Source: Cyclina sinensis (Eukaryota > Mollusca > Bivalvia > Venerida > Veneridae). From it: a stretch of DNA of 64,000 bases. Positions 38,401-48,226 of the stretch are shown piece by piece. Under the pieces are notes generated by a model, which ran no database searches, had not been told where the DNA came from, and saw only the letters and a list, made by a program, of their open reading frames with translations. Every line of letters begins with the position of its first letter. Within the stretch, counting starts at the first letter, position 1. The stretch lies in assembly GCA_012932295.1 (NCBI GenBank), contig JAAONU010000013.1, positions 45,150,627-45,214,626 on the forward strand. Reading direction: 5' to 3'. A program made the translations under genes and the position numbers.

Positions 38401-41400
38401 TCCAGCTCGGAGAACACTTGCAGCTGTTCAACCAACGGTTGTCACTTTCCGCTTTCACTTAAGTCGGCGTTTCTTCTTCTCATATCGATTATTTTCTGTC
38501 ATTTGCATTTTCCAGATTTTTTTTGTCGTTGGTTTATTTTTAGATAAATGGTAACTTAACAAATACCGGAAATGACATCACACTGTTTGTAGATGAAACT
38601 TTGATTACGCACCTCAATGTGACGGCCGGGCCTCTCCAATATAACTACCATCTACATCAGATGAAGCTACACTTTGGTCACGACGAGGCCAGTGGTTCAG
38701 AGCATACTATTAATGGTCTTTCATTTCCAGCAGAGGTGAGATCTCTAAAATAATTTTATTTTTTGCATAATATACATATGCAAATATCTAACAAAGAGAA
38801 AATCGGTTGAAGCACATGTTCTAATGACGCTAAAAGCCCTTTCTATTATCTAATGATCCACGAACCAAAAATTAACCAAGTGTAAATAGGCTGTAATTAA
38901 AACTCAGATATGAAGAGGAAGAGAAATGAAAAAAAAATATAGCTACGTGTCATCTTACACTTAAAACATGTTAATTTTAGACTTATCGTCTTATATTCTG
39001 CATATTTTCTTTGTTGTTTTTTTACGCAGGTGTATTATGCCATGTTTTTTTCTTGCAGCTGCAGATTCTTGCCTATAATGATTTATATTCCAATTATTCT
39101 CAAGCACTGTCTTCCCCAAATGGTCTTGCAGCATTTTCAATATTTTTAGAGGTATGTACATTTACGAAAATATCAAGCCGCTCCCGATGTCTCTAGCCTA
39201 ATAATTATATTTTTGTCACTGTGTGTTGTTGTGCCATACCTAAAATTGTTGCCTATACCACTGACTGGCTCAAAATTTAACAATTCGTACCTCATAATTG
39301 CTTTTCAAACTAATCAAATTAATGATAACTTTTTATAGTGTAAGAATATGTATAATCAAGTAATTGAGTTTCATTGTAAGACTGTGTTTAATCAATACAT
39401 TCTGTTATACAGGTGGGAGAGAAAGCAAACGAAGCATTCACGATGATTGCTGATGCCTTAAAGCATATTCCTTCTAAAGGTAATATTCCCACGCTACTTT
39501 CCCATAGCCAATCAAGTTTATGGAAATAAATACTTTGTGTTATCACGATTAACTTTGAAGACATGAAATTTATATATACACGAAAATATGAGGGTAGGTT
39601 ATAGTTTACATGTCACTCTCAATGAATGGCTCAGCCGCCAGGACTTATAAGTAAAGTATTTTATAGGTACGAAATGTCGTGTTAATTTGTAGAAAAGATG
39701 CTTATTGACAGATTTCATCACTATGCCAAATGTGTAGTATTACATTTGTATTTCAATCAAGGTTTTCAACTGAACTATGGTTAACATCTGTTTATATAAG
39801 AACACGTTCTTTGCTTATAAACAAAGGACTGTTGTCACGAGACTTTATCAGAAAATACTGAGCTTAGAGCCCCGTTATCACTTTTTTCAGCCATTGTTAC
39901 ATATGCAGTAGGTGTTTACAACTCAACCACTGTACAATTTATTCAAAATTAGTCACAGAAAATCGAGTTAAGTAAGGACAGAGCTCTGTTCAAAGGGTAA
40001 TTCAGGCCTAAGCTTTATTGGAGTTAAAAAGATTATAGAATGTCATATTTGAAGGAGTGTCAATGCTATTGGATAATTTTGCAAATCATATTGTCATTGG
40101 ACGTTTTCTTTTTCAGTTCCAATTGCCTTTATGCATGTAGTAATGTTTGTTCCACTTGGCCATTTATGAGAATTTGACTATTGCTGAGTTAACGTAGAAA
40201 AAATATCAGCTCATTTGTCTTTTTACATTACCGAGATATGTAGCCCATTAATTCACCCACCTTACACAAAATGAAACAAACCGCAAAATGTTGGTCTTCA
40301 AAAGCCGTCTTTTCCTACCTATTGACAAAATCGCAAGTTTTTCCGTTATCAGCAGAAACAATGGTTTAATATTGAATTAGTTTAAACATTTTTTCTTTCC
40401 AAACGTTAGTAAATCAAACACAGGTATTTATTACACACCTAATACATGTATTGAAAAGGGTTTGATCACAAGTTCTGACAACTGACAACTGAATAGAAAT
40501 GAAATCTGTTGAAACCGTTGTATCATTATCTATATTCAAAGCATTGAATGGTAACTATATCTAACGGCTCGTACATTTGCTCCCGTAGTGTATGCGTGCT
40601 GAGACTTCGTACTTCATTTGGCAGTTACAGCCGCGTGTGTCACATGTCGCTATTAGCGTGACAATTGGTAGGGCTGAGGGCTGCTAACCATCCGTACATG
40701 ATATAATCTTCCGTTCTTGCTCTCTGATGACTTATTTACAGCACGCCATGCTGATTGCTGTTAAATATACAGTTAATTTTAGATACAACAGCAGTGACGC
40801 ATCGAGGCACCGTACCATTGGTCTTCGTTTAAAACATCTTACGACACATATCAGTTTGATCAGCTAAATAAACCTTGACAATAAATGTACAGCTAAACAA
40901 GCCACAACACTTTATGTAAAGTTTAAACACGCTGCGACGCAATATATACAGTTAAACAAGCCACGGCATTTTATGTAAAGTTTAAACACGCCGCGACGCA
41001 ATATATACAGTAAAACAAGCCACTGCATTTTATGTAAAGTTTAAGCACACTACGACTCAATATATACAGTTAAACAAGCCACGGCATTTTATGTAAAGTT
41101 TAAACACGCCGCGACGCAATATATACAGTTAGACAAGCCACTGCATTTTATGTAAAGTTTAAGCACGCTACGACGCAATATATACATTTAAACAAGCCAC
41201 TGCATTTTATGTAACGTTTAAGCACGCTACGACGCAATATACACAGTTAAACAAGCCACGACACTTTATGTAAAGTTTAAACACGCCGCGACGCAATATA
41301 TACAGTTAGACAAGCCACTGCATTTTATGTAAAGTTTAAGCAAGCTACGACGCAATATATACAGTTAAACAAGCCACGACACTTTATGTAAAGTTAAAGC

Positions 41401-44400
41401 ACGTACAGCAAAACAAGCCACGGCATTTTATGTAAAGTTTAAGCACGCTACGACGCAATATGTACAGTTAAACAAGCCACGACACATAATGTAAAGTTTA
41501 AGCATGCTGCGATGCAATATGTGCAGCTAAACAAGCCACGGCACTTTATGTACAGATATACACCGCGACATAACATGTAGAGTTAAACAAGCCACGACAC
41601 TGTGTACAGATAAGCACGCCGCGACATAACATGTAGAATTAAACAATCCACGAAACTTTATATACAGATAAGCACACCGCGACATAACATGTAGAGTTAA
41701 ACAAGCCACGACACTGTGTACAGATAAGCACGCCGCGACATAACATGTAGAGATAAACAAGCCACGACACTTCATGTACAGACAAGCACGCCGTGACATA
41801 AGATGTAGAATTAAGCAAGCAACGACACTTTATGTACAGATAAGCACGCCGCGACATAACATGTACAGTTAAACAAGCCACGACAGTGTGTACAGATAAG
41901 CACGCCGTGACATAAAAGTAGAGTTAAACAAGCCACGACACTTTATGTACAGATAAGCACGCCGCGACATAAGATGAAGAGTTTAACAAGCCACGACACT
42001 TTATGTTCAGATAAGCACGCCGCAACATAACATTCAGAGTTAAACAAGCCACGACACTTTATGTTCAAATAAGCACGCCGTGACATAAATGTAATGTTAA
42101 ACAAGCCACGACAATTTATGTTCAGATAAACACGCCGCGACATAACATGTAGAGTTAAACAAGCCACGACACTTTATGTTCAGATAAGCACTCCGCGACA
42201 TAATATGTAGAGTTTAACAAGTCACGACACTGTGTACAGAAAAAGCACGCCGTGACATAACATGTAGAGTTAAACAAGCCACGACACTGTGTACAGATAA
42301 GCACGCCGTGACATAACATGTAGAGTTAAACAAGCCACTACACTTTACGTTCAAAATAGCACGCCGCGACATAACATATAAAGTTTAACAAGCCATGACA
42401 TTATATGTGCAGTCAATGGCAGAAAGAATGAAAGTAACCTTGCAAACAACGTTTCTAAAACACACTTTCGTTTACATTTACCATATTTTTATGTATACTT
42501 AATTGGTATAAGTTTTACTTTTTAACAACACACAATGTCGTTAAATACAACAATATGCGTTAATTTGATTAGAGATATTTTTGAAATTAACGCAGCAAAT
42601 AATTTCACTTCTTTGCCTTTGATTAAACGAAGTTTTCACTGTACCCCTTGAGGTTTGCTGCTGCAAGGCATCAACCTTGGGTTAATGGTAAAATGTTTAT
42701 AACAGGAAAGAAGGGTCCTATTTTTCGTAATTAATGTTAAGATAGAGTTTCCACAAAGGCGACAATCTAATGCTTCTTGTGTATATGCTTCGTACTTCCG
42801 AGCAACTGTTGCAGTCTGCTTGTTGTTGTTCTGGACAAATGACTTGTTGTTCAGTAGTATTTTATCAGTTTAATCATGTGACAATAAACAATAAACAGAG
42901 ATAATACTACTCTCTAATGCAAGTCAGTACTATAAGGGGGCGCGGCCTTATGATAGCAAGAACTGTAAGAGAGTATGGTCTAATGCGAGAATGCGTATTC
43001 GAGCAACTGTCATTTTGTCCTAAATTTACTGTAGCTCTGAATACTGACATGGTTGACTATTACAAATATACATTAATGCGCTTTAAAGCTGATGGTTTTT
43101 TTGAACTCATTAACTTTGTAGTCTTTTGATCTGAACAGAACTACCTGTAACAAGTACTCTTAAGGTTCTCTATAAAGTGTTTAACTTTCTATAACGTTGC
43201 TTTCACACGAACAAGGAAAAAAGAGAACGTTTTTGCAGATTATCGTGAACAATTTCATAAAAGATACCCAGTAATTGAAATATAAAAAAAAATCATAAAA
43301 TGTTAGGAGTAGGCGTATTTCAAACTGCACACAGGTTTTCTTATGTTAACGCAGTTAACAAATATGACATTTATTAGAAATCTAGTTATTTAACCGATTC
43401 ATGGTTTCACCATTGTTTAAACTCCAAACTGTCTAGGATTTCTATCAGGACTAAACTATCGAGAGCCTTGAGGAAAAGCTAGAATGCCGTTTACAAGGCT
43501 TTGCCTGACGCACATAAATGTCCCGTGTGAGTCTCCTTTCTTGAATAGGTAAAATCTTTAGCTTCACCTTATTCATAGCAGCAGTTAAACCGGCCGGGGC
43601 TCAGCCATCGTCGGATACCCACGGTTGGTTATTACATGTAATCAAACCGCTGATAAGATATGTTAATGGATCTGCCGTTGGTATCCGACGATGGGACTCA
43701 GTGTATGCTGGGGCTAAGGAAACGTTTTAAGGGCAAAATAAAAAAACTGGTGCCAAAATATATTTGCATTAATGCGTTATCAGTTAACAAAACTAAATGA
43801 TTAATAGCAGTAACATTTTACACGCTTTGAATGCAGTAAAATTATAGAAATTGTTATTTTTAAACTTTGGCAATCATAGATACTATGCTTAATGGTGAAA
43901 TGAATCCAAGCTTGGTATACGTTATGACACACTGGCAAAACATAAACAGAAGATGATATGGTAATATAAGAAATATAGAATAACAATAAATTCTAAATAG
44001 CTATATTTCTTGTGCTGGCTGTCAAAACGCTTTTAAATTCGAAGGAAATTTTCATTTCTTCGTGGGCAAAAATTTTATCATGTGCTACTGCCTAATTGCA
44101 CAAAAACAAAATGCTTTACCCTCGCGACATCCACTTCCGATTAGCCGAACACGTGTCTGACAAATAACGATTATATCTAAAGATTAAATAGAGTTAACCC
44201 TTCCGAATGACTGAGATTAAAGACGACTTTTACGAGAAAGATGTAGTTATGACTCCATTAAGAAATGGACTGGTGGATCGATTCAACATGCGCGTTTAAT
44301 GTACATCCGGCGGGGACCATTCATGTCAGATTGAGTCTTTATTCTTCCAATAAAATGTTGGATCTTTAACACTGAGTGTGTTATCCAAAGCCACAGCTGT

Positions 44401-47400
44401 CTTATCTGAATAGTTTATGTTTTGTTTAGCAAGATAAAACAATCCTGCTAGTTTCGTCTTAAAACTTTAAGACCTAAATTTTCTAGATGCCATTAGTGAG
44501 CGAGACCCATAGAGACATACAGATTTCAAATTAGAAAGACCTGTGAGAATGCATTTTGACTTTGCATGGTGAAAGGGGAGTTAAAGATCTTTTGAGTTTT
44601 GAATTATTCAATTTCATTTTATAAATATGAAAATTTTAACCGTATTGCAAAATTCTGAAAACTTTTATTTTGCTGACACGTCGCTGAAAATGCAATATAT
44701 TTCTTTTTTTCGGCGCAGCTGTCTAACCTCACTTTTGACCTATTAAGGGACGATGACGTATGACAATGTCTCATGAATATTTGTACGACTTTAATGGTAG
44801 ATATTCCTGTACATGTACTTAGTAAAAATACTTAGTGAAAAAAGTTACACACCATGACTGTCGTCTTATATTTGGTTAATCTCATTCTCATAAGTCACTT
44901 TCATGCCGGGTTAACAGTAAACACATGATTTATTTGTGGAGTTTATCTTACCATTTTAAATGCAAATGCATGTCTTACTGGTATTCAAATAATATGACAT
45001 AGACTTGCCTCTTATCTATGTTGGCGCTAAGACACAAAACTTTGCCAAATTTTCCATTTCATTAAAGAAGGTAGATGTCTCTTTCAAGTAATTGCTAAAA
45101 GTTTAGTAGACATTGGCTGTTTTAGCTACTGGTAACGGTAACATAGCTTTATGTTTTGTACTGACGTGCTATGATCTCAATCTGAATAAAATCAGCTCCT
45201 AAATAAAGCTACGCTTCAGGGTTTAACCGTAGGGAGATCATGTACTTCAGTCATATTGCTATGATCTGTGATCGCTTGCACCGTTATATTCTTGCTTTCA
45301 CAACCCTGTTGTTTTTGTGCTTTGTCACACCATACCGTAGACAACGCATTGTCTCCTAAAAGGCAATATTTGCCCTTGTTGTTTTAAAGTTCATGTTTTG
45401 TTTATGCTATTTAGGTGATCAGAAGTGGATAAGTGGTCTACCTTTACACGTCCTGTTACCTCAGACACCCCAGTACATCACCTATGAGGGTTCGCTGACA
45501 CAGCCTCAATGTCAAGAGACAGTCACGTGGGTTATTTTCAACAAACCTATCTATATCACTAGAGATCAGGTGAGAAAGAGTCGCGTTTAGAAGATGAGAA
45601 TGCGCACCATTTTCTTAATCGGAATCAGTTTAGTCCTTGCTTAACCTGCTTGTATTGGATGTCAATAATCAATAAAAAAACTTTCTGGTTTACCCAGCTA
45701 AAATTCCATACGTGTCCAGTTGTAGATTGTGGAACAAATATATCACATTACACTCCTCTCACCGTATTTAATTTTGGAATGTAGCAAATTGTTTCAACAA
45801 GAACTTAACAAATTCACTAACAGTTTGTTTTTTGTTCTTTTTAAGTGTTTTCATTTTGTTCGAGTTCTGGTTAAGTGTGAATTCAAAGATTCGTACGATG
45901 TCTCACTAAACTGTGCTGTATACTTAGAATAAGGCAATAGTTTTATGTATGATTGATTAACAATTCGAAAATATTTATTTAGGAAATATTTGATGACATT
46001 AGTGTCAGCTGCTTAGCAAAGAAGTGTTTATCCTGTTTAGTCATTCCTTTGATAGGCCAAAAAAAAGTATGTACCATCTGATGTCCGAAGTCTGCAAACT
46101 GTTTCACATGCACAGTTCAAGTTTTTTTTACCGTGATTTAAGTTTTTTGTTAAATCATCCAATCCAATTTGAAATCTAAATTTCTCCTTTGAAATCGTTC
46201 ACTGGGAGCGGCGTTTTATCAAAGTAAGATTTCATTGCAGACCTAATTTTGTCATAATTGCCACCTCATTAGCTGTAATGTTAATGATTTGAAAGGAACT
46301 TTTATTCTTTTAAATTTTCACCTTTCCTTAAAACAAAACATATTACTAGCTCGACTGAGAGGAACTACATTGGTCTCAATAAACCAGTGAAGTCGGAAAT
46401 TTAACTAAACAAACACTGCCCTAAGATTACATAAAAATGGTGTTGGTTTTGTGGCTTTTACGGATGAGTATTATTGCATCGTTTAATTCCTTAGTTTTGG
46501 TCAGCAACTGATTAATATTTTCGGAAATAGAGAATTAAGAAACAATTTTGAATAGACTGTCCTTATTCTATGATTTGTTGATAATTACGAAAAAATGTAT
46601 GTATCATTCAAGAAAATAGAAGTACACAGCAGTATTCTTGCTTTTAAAGATGTCTGATTGTGATGTTCAGTACATTGGGCTAACCTGAAAGACATATGAA
46701 AGTAACTTTAAATACAAAACCGTTGTTTACTGAACATTTAACTAACAAAATATTACCGGAAAAAAACATTATTGTATGTAAAGGTATATCTTTTTACTTT
46801 AATTTCAGTTGCTCCAGATACAAAATATAAATAAAGAAAGTGGAAAACATTTATTGCTGTTTGGAAACATCCGTCCGTCACAACCTGTCAACAATAGACT
46901 GCTTCGTACTAACATTAGCTACCGACCTAGGGTAACATAAGCTCTAGTTATTTTTTTCATATTATTGAGCCTTGTCATACGAACCCCTACCAGCTGACCA
47001 TAAAACAAATGACATAGAAGAGATAGGGATTTGGTGTATCTGGAGGACAGTATGAGAAAGAAAAGCTTCCCATTTCCTGAAACTTTTTCGGTTAATTTTG
47101 TATGTTTCAGTGTACATTTATAAATATAAATATATTACATCGGTCTAACGTCAGATTCGAAAGCTATTTGTAATTAGGAGCACTAACGATGGATACCATT
47201 GTTTTTGTGTGTGGATGGGTACAGGATAATTCTAATTATAAAACTCCAGAAATTTCAATGACTGAGCACAGACTTTAGTTCAAAGTAACTGTATGCCTGA
47301 TGTAGTGTCTAGACAAATTCTTCGTAAAATTTTGTCTGAATATCAGTTAAGGTAAACATTCATATACATGTATACACTGCTACTGTGACCATTTATAACC

Positions 47401-48226
47401 TAAAATAAAGGCCAAGGAAAGAACTGATCTTATGACACTTAAATTTAAGGAAAGAACTGATCTTATGACACTTAAATTTATGGATAGAAAACTGATCTTA
47501 TGACACTTAAATTTATGGAAAGAACTGATCTTATGACACTTAAACTTATGGAAAGAACTGATCTTATGACACTTAAATTTATGGAAAGAACTGATCTTAT
47601 GACACTTAAATTTATGATGGCGTTAAACTTTTTTTTCAATGTTTAATGTGATAAATGACAAGTTAAATGTTGCTTGTAAATCCAAGAAGAGTCAAACGTG
47701 CTCTTTTATTGCAGACTAAAGCTTGCTCGATGGCAAAAGAAGTTTTCTATGAAGGTAAGAGATCAAAGCGCTCTACTGTAATATCTTAGATTATAATTAC
47801 CCCTAGTTGCTTCATATTACAGTGTTGCTCCTAATAAAAAGTCCATTTCCCATTTCTTGAAATAAAGCACTTACAACTTAAAATCTATTATGTCTTCTGA
47901 TCAAAGGAGAAAGCTTACCAACCTAGCAAAATATATTTGTTTTGCAACGCTAAAAAGAAGACGTACAAATGATTGAATGTTATATATATTACTCTGCTGT
48001 GTTTGAACAGACAGTACATACTGTTAAACTATATTATATGTGCAGTATGATGTTTATAGACAATATTTCACTAATACTATATATTGATCACTCTTTTCTG
48101 TGATATTTGCTTGTACCGCCACAAATGTTCATGGCGATAAACATGTATATTATCATTACATCAAGATTTAAGTTTACAGCTTCTTTGTTTACAGTGAACA
48201 CAATAAAGCCCAGGAAAGTTAGCTGA
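23365..48226 (+). CDS. CA10: carbonic anhydrase-related protein, CA10/CA11 class
   Basis: Ten exons join in frame into 317 residues: 23365-23434, 32382-32432, 35655-35785, 38544-38735, 39059-39151, 39413-39479, 45415-45569, 46809-46931, 47715-47754, 48195-48226. All introns are GT-AG. Residues 1-24 form a signal peptide. The alpha-CA fold follows, with GPDWWG (41-46), YQSPID (57-62), FGHDEASGSEH (128-138), SPNGLAAFSIF and NKPIYITRDQ. The zinc-ligand positions read Lys125, His127 and Gln150 where active enzymes have three His, so catalysis is very unlikely. Cys52 and Cys234 match the conserved extracellular disulfide. Sequons occur at Asn25, Asn88, Asn109 and Asn160. The C-terminal RPSQPVNNR..RTNI segment and tail fit CA10/CA11, which in vertebrates are secreted neurexin ligands. 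A similar role here is inference. Human CA10 has 328 residues. Confidence 0.93.
23951..24595. mobile_element. nonautonomous TIR element (about 645 bp) in intron 1
   Basis: The left end CACACATCACATACTGCGTT and the following AACGGACGTTC match, in reverse complement, the right end: AACGTCCGTTAACG (24573 on) and the closing AAGATGTGTTAC. The terminal inverted repeats are about 33 bp and imperfect. The inside is GC-richer than its surroundings, with repeated GTCCG words, and holds no transposase. No clear target-site duplication is visible. Confidence 0.72.
26043..26221. repeat. duplicated block A1 (partner 30365-30544)
   Basis: Shares with 30365-30544, in the same orientation and order, TCAGACANC..TTTGGCAAAT, GGATNTACTGT, GTGCCAAA, ATTTTGGAA..TCAAATT and ACAANATATTTGGT..TCTGCC. 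Roughly 60-65% alike by eye with small indels. Confidence 0.65.
26540..26568. repeat. short palindrome
   Basis: Arms AAGTTTCAAAG and CTTTGAAACTT are exact reverse complements around a 7-base loop. Confidence 0.9.
26844..27026. repeat. duplicated block A2 (partner 31747-31931)
   Basis: Shares with 31747-31931 CCTTAATTTAC, CGCATTATCTNTCTTCACTA followed by TTTATNTAGAAAAT, and a closing GACCNTANTTGTCTGG. Same order and orientation as block A1/B1. Confidence 0.7.
27899..28153. repeat. 85-bp tandem array, left part (three copies)
   Basis: Units start with GTATGGCTGT at 27899, 27984 and 28069 and end with CAACTGGGAAAT. They are over 95% identical. The same unit resumes at 29462, in phase, after an intervening 1304 bases. 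Confidence 0.95.
28154..29457. mobile_element. foldback insertion splitting the 85-bp array
   Basis: The 1304 bases lie exactly between two units of the array and are flanked by AAAT on both sides (28150-28153, 29458-29461), a possible 4-base target duplication. The left end is a 148-bp hairpin. Just inside it TATCATGCCACTATTATGAT recurs as a diverged inverted copy at the right end (GTCATAGTAATGGCATGAT). A near-palindrome lies at about 29142-29164 (CTGATATAGA / TCTATATCAG). No transposase is visible. Confidence 0.65.
28157..28304. repeat. 148-bp near-perfect hairpin
   Basis: GAATAACAGGTTACTGTCTT at the left pairs with the exact reverse complement at the right, and the arms (about 68 bases) stay over 90% complementary through TATGGTCC and GGAAGGGGC. 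The 12-base centre is GC-rich. An open frame running across it (28177-28368) is a by-product. Confidence 0.93.
29462..29716. repeat. 85-bp tandem array, right part (three copies)
   Basis: Units start at 29462, 29547 and 29632 and match the left part almost base for base, so both parts are one array interrupted by the insertion at 28154-29457. Confidence 0.95.
30365..30544. repeat. duplicated block B1 (partner 26043-26221)
   Basis: Diverged direct copy of block A1, about 4.3 kb downstream in the same intron. Confidence 0.65.
30886..31405. mobile_element. CpG-rich short element with inverted ends
   Basis: About 520 bases much richer in CG than the flanks, with repeated CGAAA, ACACGACAA and GTGTTTTCGCC words. 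AGGCGAAAATGCGAAACAAC near the left end matches in reverse complement the right end (TTGTCGTGTTTTCGCCCTTTC), so the ends are inverted repeats of about 30 bases. Open frames on both strands reach 109 codons because stops are rare in this composition; none looks like a protein. Probably a nonautonomous transposon. Confidence 0.55.
31747..31931. repeat. duplicated block B2 (partner 26844-27026)
   Basis: Diverged direct copy of block A2, about 4.9 kb downstream. The spacing between blocks 1 and 2 is longer here, largely because the CpG-rich element at 30886-31405 sits between them. Confidence 0.7.
32054..32184. repeat. imperfect hairpin just upstream of exon 2
   Basis: GTTCAGATGCGT pairs with the reverse complement in ACATCTGAACGCATTG, and ATGTCGT at the left edge pairs with ACGACAT at the right. 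The arms are about 55 bases with mismatches. It ends about 200 bases before exon 2. Confidence 0.65.
32382..32432 (+). CDS. CA10: CA10-like exon 2
   Basis: Only 51 bases, between TTCTATTACAG and GTTTGT. Encodes a Trp-rich start of the mature protein (WTEWWWTYDGIS), closely like the EWWTYDGISG stretch of insect CA-related proteins. Phase 1 in, phase 1 out. Confidence 0.9.
32771..32953. repeat. foldback element with 54-base arms
   Basis: ATTCAAGTTTTTTC at 32788 through the arm CGGGATTTATTTTCATC pairs with GATGAAAATAAATCCCG and GAAAAAACTTGAAT ending at 32936. Over 90% of the arm pairs. Weaker pairing continues outward to about 32771 and 32953. Located in intron 2. Confidence 0.88.
35655..35785 (+). 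CDS. CA10: CA10-like exon 3
   Basis: 131 bases between TTTTGCAG and GTAATC. Encodes GPDWWGERWPICRIGKYQSP and onward to TNDKK, residues 41-84. It contains Cys52 of the predicted disulfide and the family-typical FDP motif (LLFDPKL). Ends in phase 0. Confidence 0.95.
37820..38083. repeat. 44-bp minisatellite, six copies
   Basis: Units ATTCAGTCATACAGTAATTT.. start at 37820, 37864, 37908, 37952, 37996 and 38040 and differ at one or two positions (AATT/CATT). Pyrimidine-rich TCTCTCTTTCTGCTTC closes each unit. In intron 3. Confidence 0.97.
38099..38443. repeat. 51-bp minisatellite, seven copies
   Basis: Units starting ACTATACATCCAGCTCGGAG begin at 38099, 38150, 38201, 38252, 38303, 38354 and 38393. 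The sixth lacks 12 bases. Copies alternate GCAGCAGTTC and GCAGCTGTTC. 51 is a multiple of three, so a 17-codon repeat stays open on both strands; I do not call it coding. It ends 100 bases before exon 4. Confidence 0.97.
38544..38735 (+). CDS. CA10: CA10-like exon 4 (altered zinc site)
   Basis: 192 bases, phase 0 on both sides, residues 85-148. HQMKLHFG corresponds to the QFHFHWG zinc motif of active enzymes, so the first ligand is Lys and the second His is kept. GSEHTING follows. Two minisatellites end only about 100 bases upstream of its acceptor. Confidence 0.95.
39059..39151 (+). CDS. CA10: CA10-like exon 5
   Basis: 93 bases, phase 0. Starts LQILAYNDLY, where the third zinc ligand position is Gln150 instead of His, as in vertebrate CA10. 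Also SSPNGLAAFSIFLE, the conserved core strand. Preceded by TTCTTGCAG and followed by GTATGT. Confidence 0.95.
39413..39479 (+). CDS. CA10: CA10-like exon 6
   Basis: 67 bases encoding VGEKANEAFTMIADALKHIP and two more residues, an alpha-CA surface helix region. Ends in phase 1 (AAAG/GTAATA). The following intron of 5.9 kb contains the 1.5-kb satellite. Confidence 0.93.
40889..42411. repeat. 1.5-kb satellite block, two related families
   Basis: Two unit types share the core AAACAAGCCACG and CACGCCGCGAC. From 40889 to about 41540 the unit is about 59 bp (TTTTATGTAAAGTTTAA, GACGCAATATATACAG). From about 41540 to 42411 it is 54-58 bp (GTACAGATAAGCACG, GACATAACATGTAGAG), with length variants lacking TTAT. 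About 26 units in all, in intron 6 of the CA10-like gene. Short open frames of Cys-rich text on the - strand arise from the repetition. Confidence 0.95.
43600..43701. repeat. hairpin with 25-base arms
   Basis: CCATCGTCGGATACCCACGG (43605 on) pairs with CCGTTGGTATCCGACGATGG near 43675-43694, one mismatch. The loop of about 50 bases is AT-rich. In intron 6. Confidence 0.88.
45415..45569 (+). CDS. CA10: CA10-like exon 7
   Basis: 155 bases, residues 202-253. Contains YITYEGSLTQPQCQETVTW, the CA active-site loop region (SLTxP) with Cys234, then FNKPIYITRDQ. Ends in phase 0 before GTGAGA. Confidence 0.95.
46809..46931 (+). CDS. CA10: CA10-like exon 8
   Basis: 123 bases, phase 0. Contains FGNIRPSQPVNNRLLRTNIS, matching the RPxQPLNNRxxRTNI signature at the end of the CA fold. 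Confidence 0.93.
47416..47615. repeat. 33-bp minisatellite, six copies
   Basis: GGAAAGAACTGATCTTATGA units start at 47416, 47449, 47482 (35 bp), 47517, 47550 and 47583. In intron 8, ending 99 bases before exon 9. Confidence 0.96.
47715..47754 (+). CDS. CA10: CA10-like exon 9
   Basis: 40 bases (TKACSMAKEVFYE) between TTATTGCAG and GTAAGA. Forms the C-terminal tail specific to CA10/CA11-type proteins. Phase 1 out. Confidence 0.8.
48195..48226 (+). CDS. CA10: CA10-like exon 10 (stop)
   Basis: Follows TTGTTTACAG. The split codon gives Val, then NTIKPRKVS and TGA. The YEVN start resembles the YRVNEW end of vertebrate CA10, which supports this otherwise short exon. Confidence 0.72.

Noticed and set aside
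37820..38443. Regular direct repeats resembling a CRISPR array
   Set aside because: Repeats are contiguous with no unique spacers, in an animal intron; they are minisatellites.
41527..42167. Cys-rich open frames on the - strand (CRGLFNSTCYVAACLS type)
   Set aside because: Products of the satellite unit; frames break where unit length is not a multiple of three.
23365..48226. Active carbonic anhydrase
   Set aside because: Two of the three zinc histidine positions are Lys and Gln, and the C-terminal tail fits CA10/CA11.
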